DNA from: Alphaproteobacteria bacterium
GTDB taxonomy: Bacteria > Pseudomonadota > Alphaproteobacteria > Micropepsales > Micropepsaceae
Assembly: GCA_947473475.1 (NCBI GenBank)
Contig: CANJBZ010000013.1
Location: 1 to 64,000, forward strand
Length of the DNA: 64,000 bases
Direction: 5' to 3'
The number at the start of each line of letters is the position of its first letter. Position 1 is the stretch's first letter. Below are positions 18,693-27,294 of this stretch, one piece after another. Below the pieces are notes generated by a model. That model was not told the origin of the DNA and did not search any database. It saw only the letters and a list, made by a program, of their open reading frames with translations. The position numbers and the translations under genes were made by a program.

Positions 18693-20041
18693 GGCTGCAA
18701 AGGGCCGATGTCCGCGCCAATCGCCCGCATCAGCTCTATGAAATTCGGGAAGCTGGTCGCGATCATGGCGCCGTCATCGACCGTGACGGGCTCTCGCGAT
18801 GCCAAGCCCATGGTCAGAAAGCTCATGGCGATGCGGTGATCCAGATGCGTCGCCACCGTGCCGCCGCCGCGAACACCGTCTGGGCCGGCGCCCTCGACGG
18901 TCAGGCTGTCGGCCGTCTCCGTGTAACGCACCCCGTTGGCGGCAAGGCCGGCGGCAACCGCGGCGAGCCGGTCGCTTTCCTTGACGCGCAACTCTTCCAA
19001 ACCCCGCATCAGAGTGGGCCCTTCCGCGAAGGACGCCAGGACGGCCAGGATGGGATATTCGTCGATCATGGAGGGAGCGCGCTCCGCCGGCACTTCGACT
19101 CCCCTAAGGGTGGAGTAACGGACAAGAAGATCGCCGATTTCATCGCCGCCATTGTCGCGGCGGTTCTGGATTTCGATATTCGCCCCCATTTCCAGCAGCG
19201 TCTGGATCAGGCCGATCCGCCGCGGGTTGAGCATGACGTTTTGCAGCAGAATCTCAGAGCCAGGAACGATCAGCGCGGCGGCAAGCGGGAACGCCGCCGA
19301 CGACGGATCGCTGGGCACATCAATTGGCGCAGGATGCAGCTCGGCCTCGCCGGTGACGGAAATCGCCGCCGCGCCGCCTCCAAGCGGCTCCACTGTGATC
19401 GCCGCGCCAAACGCTTTGAGCATGCGCTCTGTGTGGTCGCGGGTGGCGGCGCGCTCGATGATCGTGGAACGGCCCGGCACGTTCAGAGCCGCCAGCAGCA
19501 GCGCCGATTTTACCTGCGCGGAGGCAACTTGCAGCCGATGTTCGATCGGCACGGGATGGCGCGCGCCCTTCAGCGTTGCCGGAAGCAGGCCGCCCTCGCG
19601 GGTTTCGGCTACCGTGCCGAATAGCGCCAAGGGCTCCAGCACGCGCCGCATCGGCCGCCGCCGCAAGGAGGCATCCCCGGTGAATACCGTGGTGATGGGC
19701 GTGGTGGCGACCGCCCCCATGGTCAGCCGGACGCCGGTGCCCGAATTGCCGAAATCCAGCACGCCGGAAGGCTCGGCAAAACCGCCGACGCCCACGCCGT
19801 GGACGCTCCAGCGTCCCTCGCCTTGGCGCACCACGGTGGAGCCGAGCTTGCGCATCGCTTGGGCCGTGTTGAGCACGTCTTCCGCTTCGAGGAGGCCGGT
19901 GATAGCCGTCTCGCCGACCGCCAGGGTCCCCAGAATCAGCGAACGGTGGGAAACCGACTTGTCCCCTGGCGCCAGAACGCCCCCCTTAAGATTTACGGAT
20001 TTGCGCGCGATCAGGGGCTTGTTTTCGGAACTTTCGGCCAT
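18689..20041 (-). CDS. aroA: 5-enolpyruvylshikimate-3-phosphate synthase
   Basis: A 450-residue shikimate-pathway enzyme. Seen motifs are [11 protein letters not shown] (26-34), [14 protein letters not shown] (96-109), [23 protein letters not shown], the R-D-H-T-E segment, and LRVKESDRL. The R-x-H-x-E and SAQxK motifs resemble class II enzymes such as CP4. At the position where CP4 has Ala100, this protein has Gly101 by my alignment from memory, the residue linked to glyphosate sensitivity. It overlaps cmk by 4 bp. Confidence 0.96.
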   Translation of the reverse strand: MAESSENKPLIARKSVNLKGGVLAPGDKSVSHRSLILGTLAVGETAITGLLEAEDVLNTAQAMRKLGSTVVRQGEGRWSVHGVGVGGFAEPSGVLDFGNSGTGVRLTMGAVATTPITTVFTGDASLRRRPMRRVLEPLALFGTVAETREGGLLPATLKGARHPVPIEHRLQVASAQVKSALLLAALNVPGRSTIIERAATRDHTERMLKAFGAAITVEPLGGGAAAISVTGEAELHPAPIDVPSDPSSAAFPLAAALIVPGSEILLQNVMLNPRRIGLIQTLLEMGANIEIQNRRDNGGDEIGDLLVRYSTLRGVEVPAERAPSMIDEYPILAVLASFAEGPTLMRGLEELRVKESDRLAAVAAGLAANGVRYTETADSLTVEGAGPDGVRGGGTVATHLDHRIAMSFLTMGLASREPVTVDDGAMIATSFPNFIELMRAIGADIGPLQP

Positions 20042-20175
20042 ACCTACACCGTTCTTCGGTTACGGATTGCCTAAACCAATGGATGGCCCGGTCAAGTCCG
20101 GCAGTCACGCTTTGACAGCCCCGTGCGTTCATGGCAAACCCACCGCCCTTAAAGTAACAACCGGGAACAAAAACC

Positions 20176-20652
20176 TTGGTCAAACCCGATCTCGGCACGA
20201 AGCGCGTCTGCCCCTCTTGCGCGGCACGATTCTACGATCTGCAGAAGCGGCCGATCGAGTGCCCCAAATGCGCCTTTACCTTCGAGCCGGAAATGCTGTT
20301 AAAGCAACGCCGCACGCGAGTCCCTGAGCCCGCGAAGGCGATTGCGCCCGTCAAGGCAGTCATTGAGGATACAGAGGACGAGGAAGCCGAGGACGACGAC
20401 GCTGAAGCCAGCGCCGACGACGAGGAGCTCGAAGAGGAAATTCCCGAGGCCGATGAGCCGCTGATCGAAGCCGATGCGGAAGACGGCGAAGAGGCCGACC
20501 AGCCCGCGGCAGAAGAGCCGGTCGAGGAAGAAGACTTCGAAGAAGATATCGACGAGGAAGAAGAAGACGACAGCTTGCTGGAGGAAGTCGAGGAAGACGA
20601 AGACGACGTCGCCGGCATTATCGATGCAGACATCGAGAAGGACGAACCTTAA
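20176..20652 (+). CDS. TIGR02300 family (FYDLN acid) protein
   Basis: A 158-residue protein with an N-terminal zinc-ribbon-like part, LGTKRVCPSCAARFYDLQKRPIECPKCAF (CxxC at 12-15 and 29-32), and a long C-terminal tail made mostly of Glu and Asp. This is the alphaproteobacterial TIGR02300 family; its job is unknown. The start is a TTG at 20176 because no ATG or GTG is available before the conserved KPDLGTKR. It lies beside aroA (divergent) and tRNA-Ala, the usual context. Confidence 0.9.
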   Translation: MVKPDLGTKRVCPSCAARFYDLQKRPIECPKCAFTFEPEMLLKQRRTRVPEPAKAIAPVKAVIEDTEDEEAEDDDAEASADDEELEEEIPEADEPLIEADAEDGEEADQPAAEEPVEEEDFEEDIDEEEEDDSLLEEVEEDEDDVAGIIDADIEKDEP

Positions 20653-20670
20653 AACGGACTTCTCGCGCGT

Positions 20671-20746
<76 letters not shown>

Positions 20747-20770
20747 AATCAAAACTAGTCTTCTTGGAAA

Positions 20771-20797
20771 AAGCTGGACCAAAAGTCCGGCTTTTTT
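20771..20797 (+). terminator. Rho-independent terminator after tRNA-Ala
   Basis: AAGCTGGAC (20771-20779) pairs with GTCCGGCTT (20785-20793, one G-T pair), with a loop of five bases and then TTTT. It ends the tRNA transcript. Confidence 0.85.
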
Positions 20798-20858
20798 ATT
20801 GCGCGCGCCATGTGCGTTCCATTCCGGTCCCGATGTTTCGTTAGCTACGCCTCTAGTC

Positions 20859-20957
20859 GCAATCCGGCGAAGTGGATGCCGGTTCGCCGTTAGATTGCGC
20901 GCAAAACCAAGGAATCTAGAGCATGATCCGATTCATTTTGATCGGATCATGCTCTAG
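20859..20957. repeat. Dispersed hairpin repeat, copy 1 plus second palindrome
   Basis: The first element (20859-20898) folds as GCAATC-CGGCGAA-loop-TTCGCCG-TTA-GATTGC. The second (20916-20957) is a perfect 17-bp inverted repeat beginning CTAGAGCATGATCC, with an 8-base loop. Related copies lie at 34240-34283, 35138-35220 and 63703-63747. They look like a family of small non-coding palindromic repeats of the kind common in Rhizobiales-like genomes. Confidence 0.8.
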
Positions 20958-20990
20958 TCGCAATCGCGCTCAGTCGAACTAAGCTCACTT

Positions 20991-21098
20991 GGTCGGCCGG
21001 TAACGCTCGCCCTCGATTTGGCGGCCACAACCGGCTTCGCTCTGCGCTCTGCCGAGATCTGGTGGGACAAACACCGCGGCCGATGTCCCGCGCCAGGC
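20991..21098 (+). pseudogene. Possible relic of a RuvC-like phage nuclease
   Basis: One frame encodes VTLALDLAATTGFALRSAE, which resembles the first strand and catalytic-Asp turn of phage-type RuvC-like resolvases (pattern LALDLATTTGWAL). After this, the reading frame turns into Pro/Arg-rich sequence without further similarity, and no start or full domain remains. I call it a fossil fragment on this one motif only. Confidence 0.35.
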
Positions 21099-21126
21099 CT
21101 GCGCCAGACGCAGGGAAGGAAGATTC

Positions 21127-21300
21127 GTGACCATAGCGGACATCGGCATTCAGACCCGCCAAATGACATCCGCCGGAAACCGACGCCGTTTGCAGGAAAT
21201 CCTAGCCATTTACACCGCCGAAGCCGCCTTAGACCCAGGAACCCAGAGGCAAGTTAGCGTTAGACTGACAGCATCACCGGCTGATAGATTCGTTTTGTGA
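21127..21300 (+). CDS. Small hypothetical protein, coupled to next gene
   Basis: A 57-codon frame starting with GTG at 21127 behind a strong ribosome-binding site (GGGAAGGAAG at 21113-21122). It encodes VTIADIGIQTRQMTSAGNRR and continues with a helix-like RLQEILAIYTAEAAL segment. The stop TGA at 21298-21300 overlaps the GTG of the next gene (GTGA), implying translational coupling. I do not recognise the family. The strong binding site and overlap are the evidence that it is real. Confidence 0.5.
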   Translation: MTIADIGIQTRQMTSAGNRRRLQEILAIYTAEAALDPGTQRQVSVRLTASPADRFVL

Positions 21301-21812
21301 AAGCAAATTCTCCAGATTGGTCAGCGCAACGCCGGGCAACCGCTCCGCGTATCGCATCCGTTCTTTACGGCGTCATAGCCATCATGACAGTCGACATTGC
21401 TGTTCAGCCGGACCGGCTAAAATATTCGGACGCAGTATTGGGGGTGCTCCTGATCGGACTTGCGATGACCCTGACCAGGTTCTTCGTGAGATTCATTACC
21501 AAAGAAGCCGAGATTGGCGCACATTTGACGATGAAGGAATCCGGCACTCTTGTGCGCGATTCAATGCTGGTCATGCTGTTTCCGTGCATTACATCACTTT
21601 TGATCCTGTTGGGCGCTTGGACCACGACGCGGTGGCTAATTCTGCTCGACATCATTCTCTATTTCGGCGTTGCGGCTGTCTTCGTAATTGGTTTTTCATC
21701 GAGCTACGTTCTGGATCGGGATATTCGACTGGGGCTGAAGCGCGGCGCCGTTTGGAGCGGAATGGCCCTGGTGCTCGTGGCCGCAAAGAAATTTGCGGGA
21801 GAGTTCGCCTGA
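21297..21812 (+). CDS. Hypothetical multi-pass membrane protein
   Basis: A 171-residue protein with about four or five hydrophobic helices (roughly residues 18-35, 44-62, 92-111, 114-136 and 148-163). A cytosolic-looking segment FVRFITKEAEIGAHLTMKES lies between the second and third. It starts with GTG overlapping the stop of the small upstream gene, and lacks its own ribosome-binding site, so it is probably translated by coupling. No family recognised; a transport or sensing role would be a guess. Confidence 0.6.
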   Translation: MKANSPDWSAQRRATAPRIASVLYGVIAIMTVDIAVQPDRLKYSDAVLGVLLIGLAMTLTRFFVRFITKEAEIGAHLTMKESGTLVRDSMLVMLFPCITSLLILLGAWTTTRWLILLDIILYFGVAAVFVIGFSSSYVLDRDIRLGLKRGAVWSGMALVLVAAKKFAGEFA

Positions 21813-22144
21813 GAAGAGCGCTCGCCGCAACGTAATCGTGGAATTGTCAGGTTAATCGCGTGAGGGCACGATGACGGGGCGGGGGATCGACCGATCATGC
21901 CGCCGCGGTTGCGGCCGCCTTAGCCGCATGAGCCTCGGCTCCGAGCCGGCTAAGCGTGACGCGCCTATGCACATTATAGCAATCCGGACATTTCAGCCCT
22001 ACGTCGAAAATGTCCGGAAATAACGCGGTCGAGCCGTCTCTTGAGCAGGTGGCGAACGGCAGGTTTCGGCGGGCTCAGCCAGTCACCCAAAGGCCCAAAA
22101 ATCGTCATTGCTAGCCCTTCATCCCATTTGCGGAGTCAATCGCC
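21813..22144. other. Intergenic region with decayed short frames
   Basis: No gene can be supported. On the minus strand a 44-codon frame from an ATG at about 22109 reads MTIFGPLGDWLSPPKPAVRH before stopping. An overlapping frame further on encodes a CPDC motif (DVGLKCPDCYNVHRRVTL) and then an Ala-rich tail ending at 21897. Together they could be a frameshifted small gene, but neither part has a recognised family. Confidence 0.3.
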
Positions 22145-22177
22145 GGCATTTGCAATATCAATTTCCAAAATGGCGCC
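22145..22177 (+). promoter_or_regulatory. Shared upstream motif, copy 1
   Basis: Contains ATATCAATTTCCAAAATGG followed by CGCC, matching the right half of the dyad seen at 25258 and 27181. The left half (ATTTGCA) is degenerate here. It lies about 100-130 bp before the ATG of the downstream membrane-protein gene, the same placing as the other copies. Probably an activator site or extended promoter. Confidence 0.5.
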
Positions 22178-22275
22178 GCATTCCTGAATATGTTCCTTGT
22201 AGAAAACAGGCACTACCGTGCGCGGCAAGTACGGAAGAACTGTTACCTCAAAACGAACATAATAGGAGTGAAGCT

Positions 22276-22674
22276 ATGGGTACAGTTAGCATGCTGGTTA
22301 TGACGCTTGCCGGGATAGCAACCGGCATTGTAACGGGAATGGTGCTTGAGGGTGCGATGAGTGGCCCGGCTATCGCAATAGCCGCCGGACTGGTAGCCGC
22401 CATAGCTTCAGTTTTCGCGCGGCATATGGTTGTGGTTCGTAACGGGCTTCCCGGACCTGATCATTCGAGCCTGACTTCCATCACTATCGTATTCTCCCTG
22501 GTTGCCGCATTGGCCGGCGGATTGGCGGCGGAAGAAGTTACGGATCACTTGTTGCACTTACCGCACAAACTCGTAGGCGGATTTGCCGGGCTATTCTCGG
22601 CCATGTTGATGGCAATTCTTCTGACGGCCTACCACATGAACCCGGACAAAAAAGGCAACCGAATTCTTACGTAA
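22276..22674 (+). CDS. Hypothetical small membrane protein
   Basis: A 132-residue protein with four predicted helices (about residues 4-25, 28-46, 64-82 and 96-115) and short polar loops; the N-terminal half is Gly/Ala-rich (GIATGIVTGMVLEGAMSG). A loop contains DHSSLTS and a segment EEVTDHLLHLPHK. I chose the ATG at 22276, preceded by AGGAG; the open frame runs further upstream but through the putative regulatory motif. Function unknown. It is one of three genes with the shared upstream motif. Confidence 0.6.
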   Translation: MGTVSMLVMTLAGIATGIVTGMVLEGAMSGPAIAIAAGLVAAIASVFARHMVVVRNGLPGPDHSSLTSITIVFSLVAALAGGLAAEEVTDHLLHLPHKLVGGFAGLFSAMLMAILLTAYHMNPDKKGNRILT

Positions 22675-22746
22675 GGAACCCTTCCTGTACCAAGTCGTTG
22701 GTTAACGGTGACGAGCCATGGCATGTCAATCGGCGTGCCATGGCTC
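22675..22746 (+). promoter_or_regulatory. Possible EcfG-type promoter and a hairpin
   Basis: GGAAC (22675-22679), 16 bp, then CGTT (22696-22699) fits the alphaproteobacterial general-stress sigma factor consensus. About one such match is expected by chance in 64 kb, so support is weak. Just downstream a perfect 11-bp hairpin, GAGCCATGGCA (22713-22723) with TGCCATGGCTC (22736-22746), lacks a T-run. The next gene starts almost 300 bp later, and the sequence between shows nothing I can call. Confidence 0.3.
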
Positions 22747-23040
22747 CAATGATTTATGAGGATACCTGCTCAGTGGCGTCCGGGATCAGCATTCGCAAGA
22801 CAGCTTGAAGACTTTTTGTACCGGAGGAATTCTGACCAAATTTTTGCCACTCGTCCTCAGCCGGCATTTAGCGTGACCACGCATCTTGTGAAGGCGCATT
22901 CCCAAAAGCCGCTTAGTACGAAAAGTGCCTATCAGGGCAGGCCGGCATCCTGCCGATTTCGGTCCGTGTCAGCAGGCCGATTTGGAAATGCCGGCGTGCC
23001 GTTCTTTCATCGGCGTTACAACGGAGATAGGTAGAAGCAG

Positions 23041-23826
23041 ATGAAGTTTACCTTGCACAGCGTAAGAATTTTGAATGTTTTGGCGATAGTGGTGCTTTCA
23101 CTGGGCACAGGCTCGGTGCATGCGTTTGAAAACGGGTATCGCGTGGAGATCGAGACTGGCGGCGTTTGGCAAAGCCTCAACGATGCGCAGTCCCCTGCCA
23201 GAACGACAGCCACATTGTCCCAGGGCAGTCGATTTTCTCTCAAAGAGTTGCAGGGGGCGGGAACGAAGCTCTTCGGCAGATTGTCGGCGGGCTACACCTG
23301 GGGCGGCAGGCACCAGATACATGCGCTCTACGCACCTCTGACGATATCGGGAACGGGTGCGTTTTTGACGCCGGTAAATTTCCAAGGGGCGACGTTTGCG
23401 GCCAATGTCGCGACTGCGGGTCGATACCAATTCGATTCCTATCGCATTGGATATCGGTACAAGTTCTTGGACGATTCCCAGTGGCAGCTTTGGGGTGGAG
23501 CTACCATTAAGGTACGGGATGCGAACATCGCCTTGACGCAAGGCGATGTGGAGGCGAACCGCGCAAACACGGGCGTGGTGCCGCTTCTGAGCTTTTATGC
23601 CCGGCGCAATCTCAGCGAACGCTGGAGCGCCATCCTTGACGTTGAGGGTCTGGCCGCGCCGCAAGGCAGGGCGATCGATGCCGCTTTCAAAGTGAGATAT
23701 CAGGTCACCGATAGAATCGGTTTGAACGCCGGCTACCGCACGCTTGAAGGCGGCGCCGACAACAATAAGGTCTACACCTTTGCGTGGCTGCATTACGGAT
23801 TATTGTCATTAGACTATCAATTTTAA
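23041..23826 (+). CDS. Outer-membrane beta-barrel protein, unknown function
   Basis: A 261-residue protein with a signal peptide (cleavage near SVHAF, residue 28) and alternating amphipathic strands ending in LLSLDYQF; a C-terminal aromatic residue is the sorting signal for the outer membrane. Strand-like repeats such as YRIGYRYKFLDDSQWQLWGGATIKV and RIGLNAGYRTLEGG suggest an 8-12 strand barrel. No pore family recognised. GGAGATAG lies 5-12 bases before the ATG. It lies in a group of envelope-related genes. Confidence 0.7.
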   Translation: MKFTLHSVRILNVLAIVVLSLGTGSVHAFENGYRVEIETGGVWQSLNDAQSPARTTATLSQGSRFSLKELQGAGTKLFGRLSAGYTWGGRHQIHALYAPLTISGTGAFLTPVNFQGATFAANVATAGRYQFDSYRIGYRYKFLDDSQWQLWGGATIKVRDANIALTQGDVEANRANTGVVPLLSFYARRNLSERWSAILDVEGLAAPQGRAIDAAFKVRYQVTDRIGLNAGYRTLEGGADNNKVYTFAWLHYGLLSLDYQF

Positions 23827-24144
23827 GCGCGAACTATATTCGTTCCCGCCCCATAATCGTAAGTTTTGACCCAAAATCGTCATTCTGGCCGAGCCGAGTT
23901 TCAGCGCGGCTATCAAATCGCCTTGTTCAAGAAAGCCCAATCAGGGCATGAGGAACGACCCGTGCTAGGAAGAGATCAAGCAGACCTCGGAAGTGTACTC
24001 AATGCAACCACGGAGTTCCAATTATCAAAAGGAACCCGATACCCCCCATGGAAAACCAAGGCTGGGGTTTTACGGAGGACAACTCTGCGTGTCCCCGTTC
24101 GCATTGTTCCGCAAGAATGTACAATTGACTACGGAGGATTGTGA

Positions 24145-24777
24145 ATGGGAAAGAAGGGTATGTGGTTGATCGCTCTTGCTGGCGCCGTTGTGCTCGGTGG
24201 AGCCTTATGGGGTCCCGTTGTGAGCAGTGTCGAGCAGCCAAAATACAAAGTCGTTGAAAGCGATCAGAGCATAGAGATTCGCGACTACGCGGCGATGATT
24301 GTCGCCGAAGCGGATGTCTCGGGCGAGCGGGACAAGGCAATCAGCGAGGGTTTTCGCATCATTGCGGACTATATCTTCGGTAATAATCTCTCCTCGCAGA
24401 AAGTGGCGATGACCGCCCCGGTCACCCAGCAGGCCAGCGAAAAAATCGCTATGACGGCGCCGGTTACCCAGCAGGGTGAGGGGAATTCGTGGCAGGTGCG
24501 ATTCATCATGCCCGCCAGCTACACCATGGAGACCCTCCCCAAGCCAAAGAATCCTGCCGTCAAGCTGAAGGAGATCGATGGAAAGCGGTTCGCGGTGATC
24601 AGATTTTCGGGGTTCGCAGGCGAGGACAGCTTAAAGCGCCACACGGATCAACTGACGGAGTTTGTCAGAGCGAAGAAACTGACAACTGTGGCCGCTCCCA
24701 CCTATGCCTTTTACAACCCGCCCTGGACGCTGCCCTTTCTGCGCCGTAACGAGGTCATGCTCGAGGTCGCTCGTTAA
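24145..24777 (+). CDS. SOUL haem-binding family protein
   Basis: A 210-residue protein with an N-terminal hydrophobic segment (about residues 6-24; signal peptide or anchor) and a SOUL/HBP domain: YKVVESDQSIEIRDYAAMIVAE, the duplicated KVAMTAPVTQQ and KIAMTAPVTQQ, and a C-terminal NPPWTLPFLRRNEVMLEV. Members bind haem or related tetrapyrroles; the bacterial role is not settled. GGAGG lies before the ATG. The 318 bp upstream contain no gene; a GTTCC/GGAAC inverted repeat sits near 24016-24034. Confidence 0.88.
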   Translation: MGKKGMWLIALAGAVVLGGALWGPVVSSVEQPKYKVVESDQSIEIRDYAAMIVAEADVSGERDKAISEGFRIIADYIFGNNLSSQKVAMTAPVTQQASEKIAMTAPVTQQGEGNSWQVRFIMPASYTMETLPKPKNPAVKLKEIDGKRFAVIRFSGFAGEDSLKRHTDQLTEFVRAKKLTTVAAPTYAFYNPPWTLPFLRRNEVMLEVAR

Positions 24778-25250
24778 CGGTCATCACGTAGCGCCAGCTC
24801 TCGTGCTACCGGCACTCAAGAGCCGAGTTTTCGAATGTTTAGAATGAATTGGGATGCTAAGCACCCAGTGCCGAGTTTTGTTCGGAAAGGCCCACCATGC
24901 TTCGCCCTTACTGACTCCGCGCGCGAAGCACTGTTCCGACGGGGGCAGGGCGCAAGCGGAACCGGTTGGACTTTATTGGCGAGTATTGCGCAACTAGATA
25001 CGCACGGCAGACAATTCCGCCACCAAATCAGCTAAATGCCGTGCGATCTGCCCATCTCCTCGACCAGGCATATTTGACCCAAAAGGGGGGGCAGGCTTGC
25101 CGACCTCTCGCCGAGATTTGAGCAGGAACCTTGGCGGTGGGTTGGAAATTGTGGCAACACGCAAAGAGCGGACGGCGGTTTTCTGCCCCCGCGCGCCTTG
25201 TTCCAACCAAAACATCAGCGGAATCCATATTGCCTATATGAAAACTCAAT
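24778..25250. other. Intergenic region without supportable gene
   Basis: About 470 bp between the SOUL gene and the next shared motif. A 66-codon plus-strand frame at 24835-25035 and overlapping minus-strand frames lack ribosome-binding sites and family features. The short string GCCGAGTTTT occurs twice (near 24824 and 24870). I see nothing else to call. Confidence 0.4.
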
Positions 25251-25253
25251 GAT

Positions 25254-25284
25254 GGGGATTGATGCTATCAATTTCCCAAATACC
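25254..25284 (+). promoter_or_regulatory. Shared upstream motif, copy 2
   Basis: ATTGATGCTATCAATTTCC (25258-25276) contains the dyad ATTGAT-GCT-ATCAAT, a T-N11-A arrangement typical of LysR-type regulator sites. It differs from the copy at 27181 by one base over 19. It lies about 110-130 bp before the ATG chosen for the MlaC-like gene. Confidence 0.6.
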
Positions 25285-25387
25285 TTCACTTCAAATAGGA
25301 AAGTGAATGTCTAGAGAGAGCTGGTGCGTTTCATTCGCTATCTGTTCTCTTGGCGGTGGAACGAATAGTGTTACGGAAAGCCAGGCT

Positions 25388-26029
25388 ATGTATTCACATT
25401 ATATGGACAGAAGGTGCGCGCTTACTTGCCTAGCGGTGGGCGCTAGCTTCCTGGTATTCCCAGCGCAAGCCGTTGCTTCCAATGCTCCCGAAACCTTCGT
25501 GAAAACACGCATCGAAGCGGGGCAAGCGATCTTGAAGAATCCATTGCTTTCGGGCGAGCAGCGTCGACAAGAATTTCGAGCTTTCGTGCTTTCTATTACA
25601 GATATGAAGCGTGCCGCCCTGTTTACAGTCGGTCCTTATGCCCGGAGTGCTCTGGAATCGGATATTTCACCTTTTGTCGCGGCCTTCACCGAATTCACGA
25701 TCATGTTTTATGAACGCATATTAGAGAGCCATGCTGAGCGGACCATCCGGGTAACAGGTTCAACCCAGCGTTCGGACGACGACGCGGTGGTAACTGCGGA
25801 TGTGGTCGATGCGAGTAGCAAGTCTCCTCCACTCAAGATTGGGTTTCGCGTGCGCAAGAATGAACGCGGTGACCCGATCCTCACGGATTTGCAATTCGAG
25901 GGCGCGTGGCTTTTGATAAATCAGCGATCCGAATTCGTGTCCTTTCTTCAGCAAAATCGCGGAGACCTTTCGCGGCTTTCGCAGGAGTTGGAGAAGCGAG
26001 CCCAGGTGAATCGCAAGCTGACATCGTGA
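25388..26029 (+). CDS. MlaC/Ttg2D-like periplasmic protein
   Basis: A 213-residue exported protein with a signal peptide (hydrophobic stretch LTCLAVGASFLVF, likely cleavage after AVA near residue 30). The mature part follows the MlaC pattern: a helix before ILKNPLLSGEQRRQEFRAFVLS, then PFVAAFTEFTIMFYERIL, and a C-terminal LQFEGAWLLINQRSEFVSFLQQN. MlaC carries phospholipids between the outer and inner membranes. No mla ABC-transporter genes are nearby. The start could also be 25307 (better ribosome-binding site, but a 27-residue extension ahead of the signal peptide). Confidence 0.75.
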   Translation: MYSHYMDRRCALTCLAVGASFLVFPAQAVASNAPETFVKTRIEAGQAILKNPLLSGEQRRQEFRAFVLSITDMKRAALFTVGPYARSALESDISPFVAAFTEFTIMFYERILESHAERTIRVTGSTQRSDDDAVVTADVVDASSKSPPLKIGFRVRKNERGDPILTDLQFEGAWLLINQRSEFVSFLQQNRGDLSRLSQELEKRAQVNRKLTS

Positions 26030-26238
26030 AACGCACTGTAATAATGGCGTAATGTCATGCGTCGCCATCTGTGGATTTGACGGGCCACAATCGTCTTTCT
26101 ATGGATTAAGATTGAGCGCGCGCCTGCCGACCGGCCCAATAATGGTAAAGCCATAAATCGTCCCCCTGGGGTCTCAGCAGATTTCATGCATATTTGTGTA
26201 TTAAGCGCACCCAATGAAAGCAAAAATGTCATAGTTCG

Positions 26239-27015
26239 ATGGAAGACTTGCTTGCGCTCGCCGCACAACCGGCCTCCTGGATAGCGCTTCTGACATTGAT
26301 CATCATGGAGGTTGTGCTTGGTATCGACAATTTGATCTTTGTCGCGATCCTGTCCAACAGATTGCCCGAGCATCAGCGCGAAAGCGGACGCCGGATAGGA
26401 ATCGGTTTGGCTTTGGTCATGCGGCTTGTATTGCTTGGCGCGATTGCTTTCATCGTGAAATTGGTCACACCGCTTTTCAGCGTTTTCGGCCAAGGCTTTT
26501 CGTGGCGAGATCTGATCCTGCTCGCCGGCGGGTTGTTCCTGGTATGGAAAGCGACCAAGGAAATTCACCACCGGGTCGAGCCCGATCAGGACCAAGACGA
26601 CCATGGCAGCGAGGGCGGCAACCGCAATTTTTGTTCGGCCATTGTGCAAATTGTTCTGCTCGACACCGTGTTTTCGATAGACAGTATCATCACCGCCGTC
26701 GGCATGACGGACGATGTTCCCATCATGGTCATTGCGGTGATTTTTGCGGTGGCCGTTATGGTGATTGCGGCAACGCCGCTTTCCAATTTTATCAATGCGA
26801 ATCCAACCATCGTCATGCTCGCACTGGGATTTCTGCTGATGATCGGAATGGCCCTGATTGCGGAGGGGTTTGGCACGCATGTTCCGAAGGGCTACATATA
26901 TGCGGCCATGGCGTTCTCGGCCTTGATCGAGTCGCTTAACATGCTCGCTCGCCGTGCGCGTAGCAGAAAGACCGGAGCAGCTCAGCGAGAGCGCGAATAC
27001 AAGACGTCTTTCTAA
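26239..27015 (+). CDS. TerC family membrane protein
   Basis: A 258-residue inner-membrane protein with seven or so helices. It has the TerC signature: [23 protein letters not shown] near the N-terminus and [22 protein letters not shown] in the middle, whose Asp residues lie in the membrane. Members export manganese or help load metal onto exported proteins, and are linked to tellurite resistance. No manganese (yybP-ykoY) riboswitch was recognised in the 209 bp upstream, and no clear ribosome-binding site precedes the ATG. Confidence 0.88.
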   Translation: MEDLLALAAQPASWIALLTLIIMEVVLGIDNLIFVAILSNRLPEHQRESGRRIGIGLALVMRLVLLGAIAFIVKLVTPLFSVFGQGFSWRDLILLAGGLFLVWKATKEIHHRVEPDQDQDDHGSEGGNRNFCSAIVQIVLLDTVFSIDSIITAVGMTDDVPIMVIAVIFAVAVMVIAATPLSNFINANPTIVMLALGFLLMIGMALIAEGFGTHVPKGYIYAAMAFSALIESLNMLARRARSRKTGAAQREREYKTSF

Positions 27016-27180
27016 CAGCACGGCGTCTCCGCGCCGGCAATCCATTCGAAATCGGATAGTGAAAGCGAAGAGTTTCGCCACGGCGAGCGGCGCGGAGATG
27101 ACGCGTGACTATCCGAGACACCGTCAAAAATCCAAGCATCCATTGTTTTTCGATAGGCATTTGAAAAGCCGATGGCGGGA

Positions 27181-27210
27181 ATTGATGCAATCAATTTCCA
27201 ATATGCGCCC
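27181..27210 (+). promoter_or_regulatory. Shared upstream motif, copy 3
   Basis: ATTGATGCAATCAATTTCC (27181-27199) holds the perfect dyad ATTGAT-GCA-ATCAAT. It is followed by AATATGCGCCCC, which also resembles the sequence after copy 1. It lies about 100 bp before the ATG of the small secreted protein and thus upstream of the following degP-like gene. Confidence 0.6.
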
Positions 27211-27294
27211 CAACTGCATAAGTTTTGGATGTCGAGAACGAGAACCCAACAGCAGCGATGTACTCGGCGATCGCAGCACACGAAGGAGACTTCA

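Noticed and set aside
20232-20633. Serine-rich minus-strand frame of 133 codons
   Set aside because: It is simply the complement of the Glu/Asp codons of the TIGR02300 acidic tail.
24835-25035. 66-codon frame after the SOUL gene
   Set aside because: No binding site, no similarity, and overlapping frames on the other strand are equally long, so length is not informative.
26030-26238. yybP-ykoY manganese riboswitch before terC
   Set aside because: None of the conserved boxes of that riboswitch could be recognised in the 209 bp leader.
25258-27199. FNR/FixK boxes at the shared dyads
   Set aside because: The FNR/FixK consensus is TTGAT-N4-ATCAA; these have a 3-base centre in all full copies, so a T-N11-A LysR type fits better.
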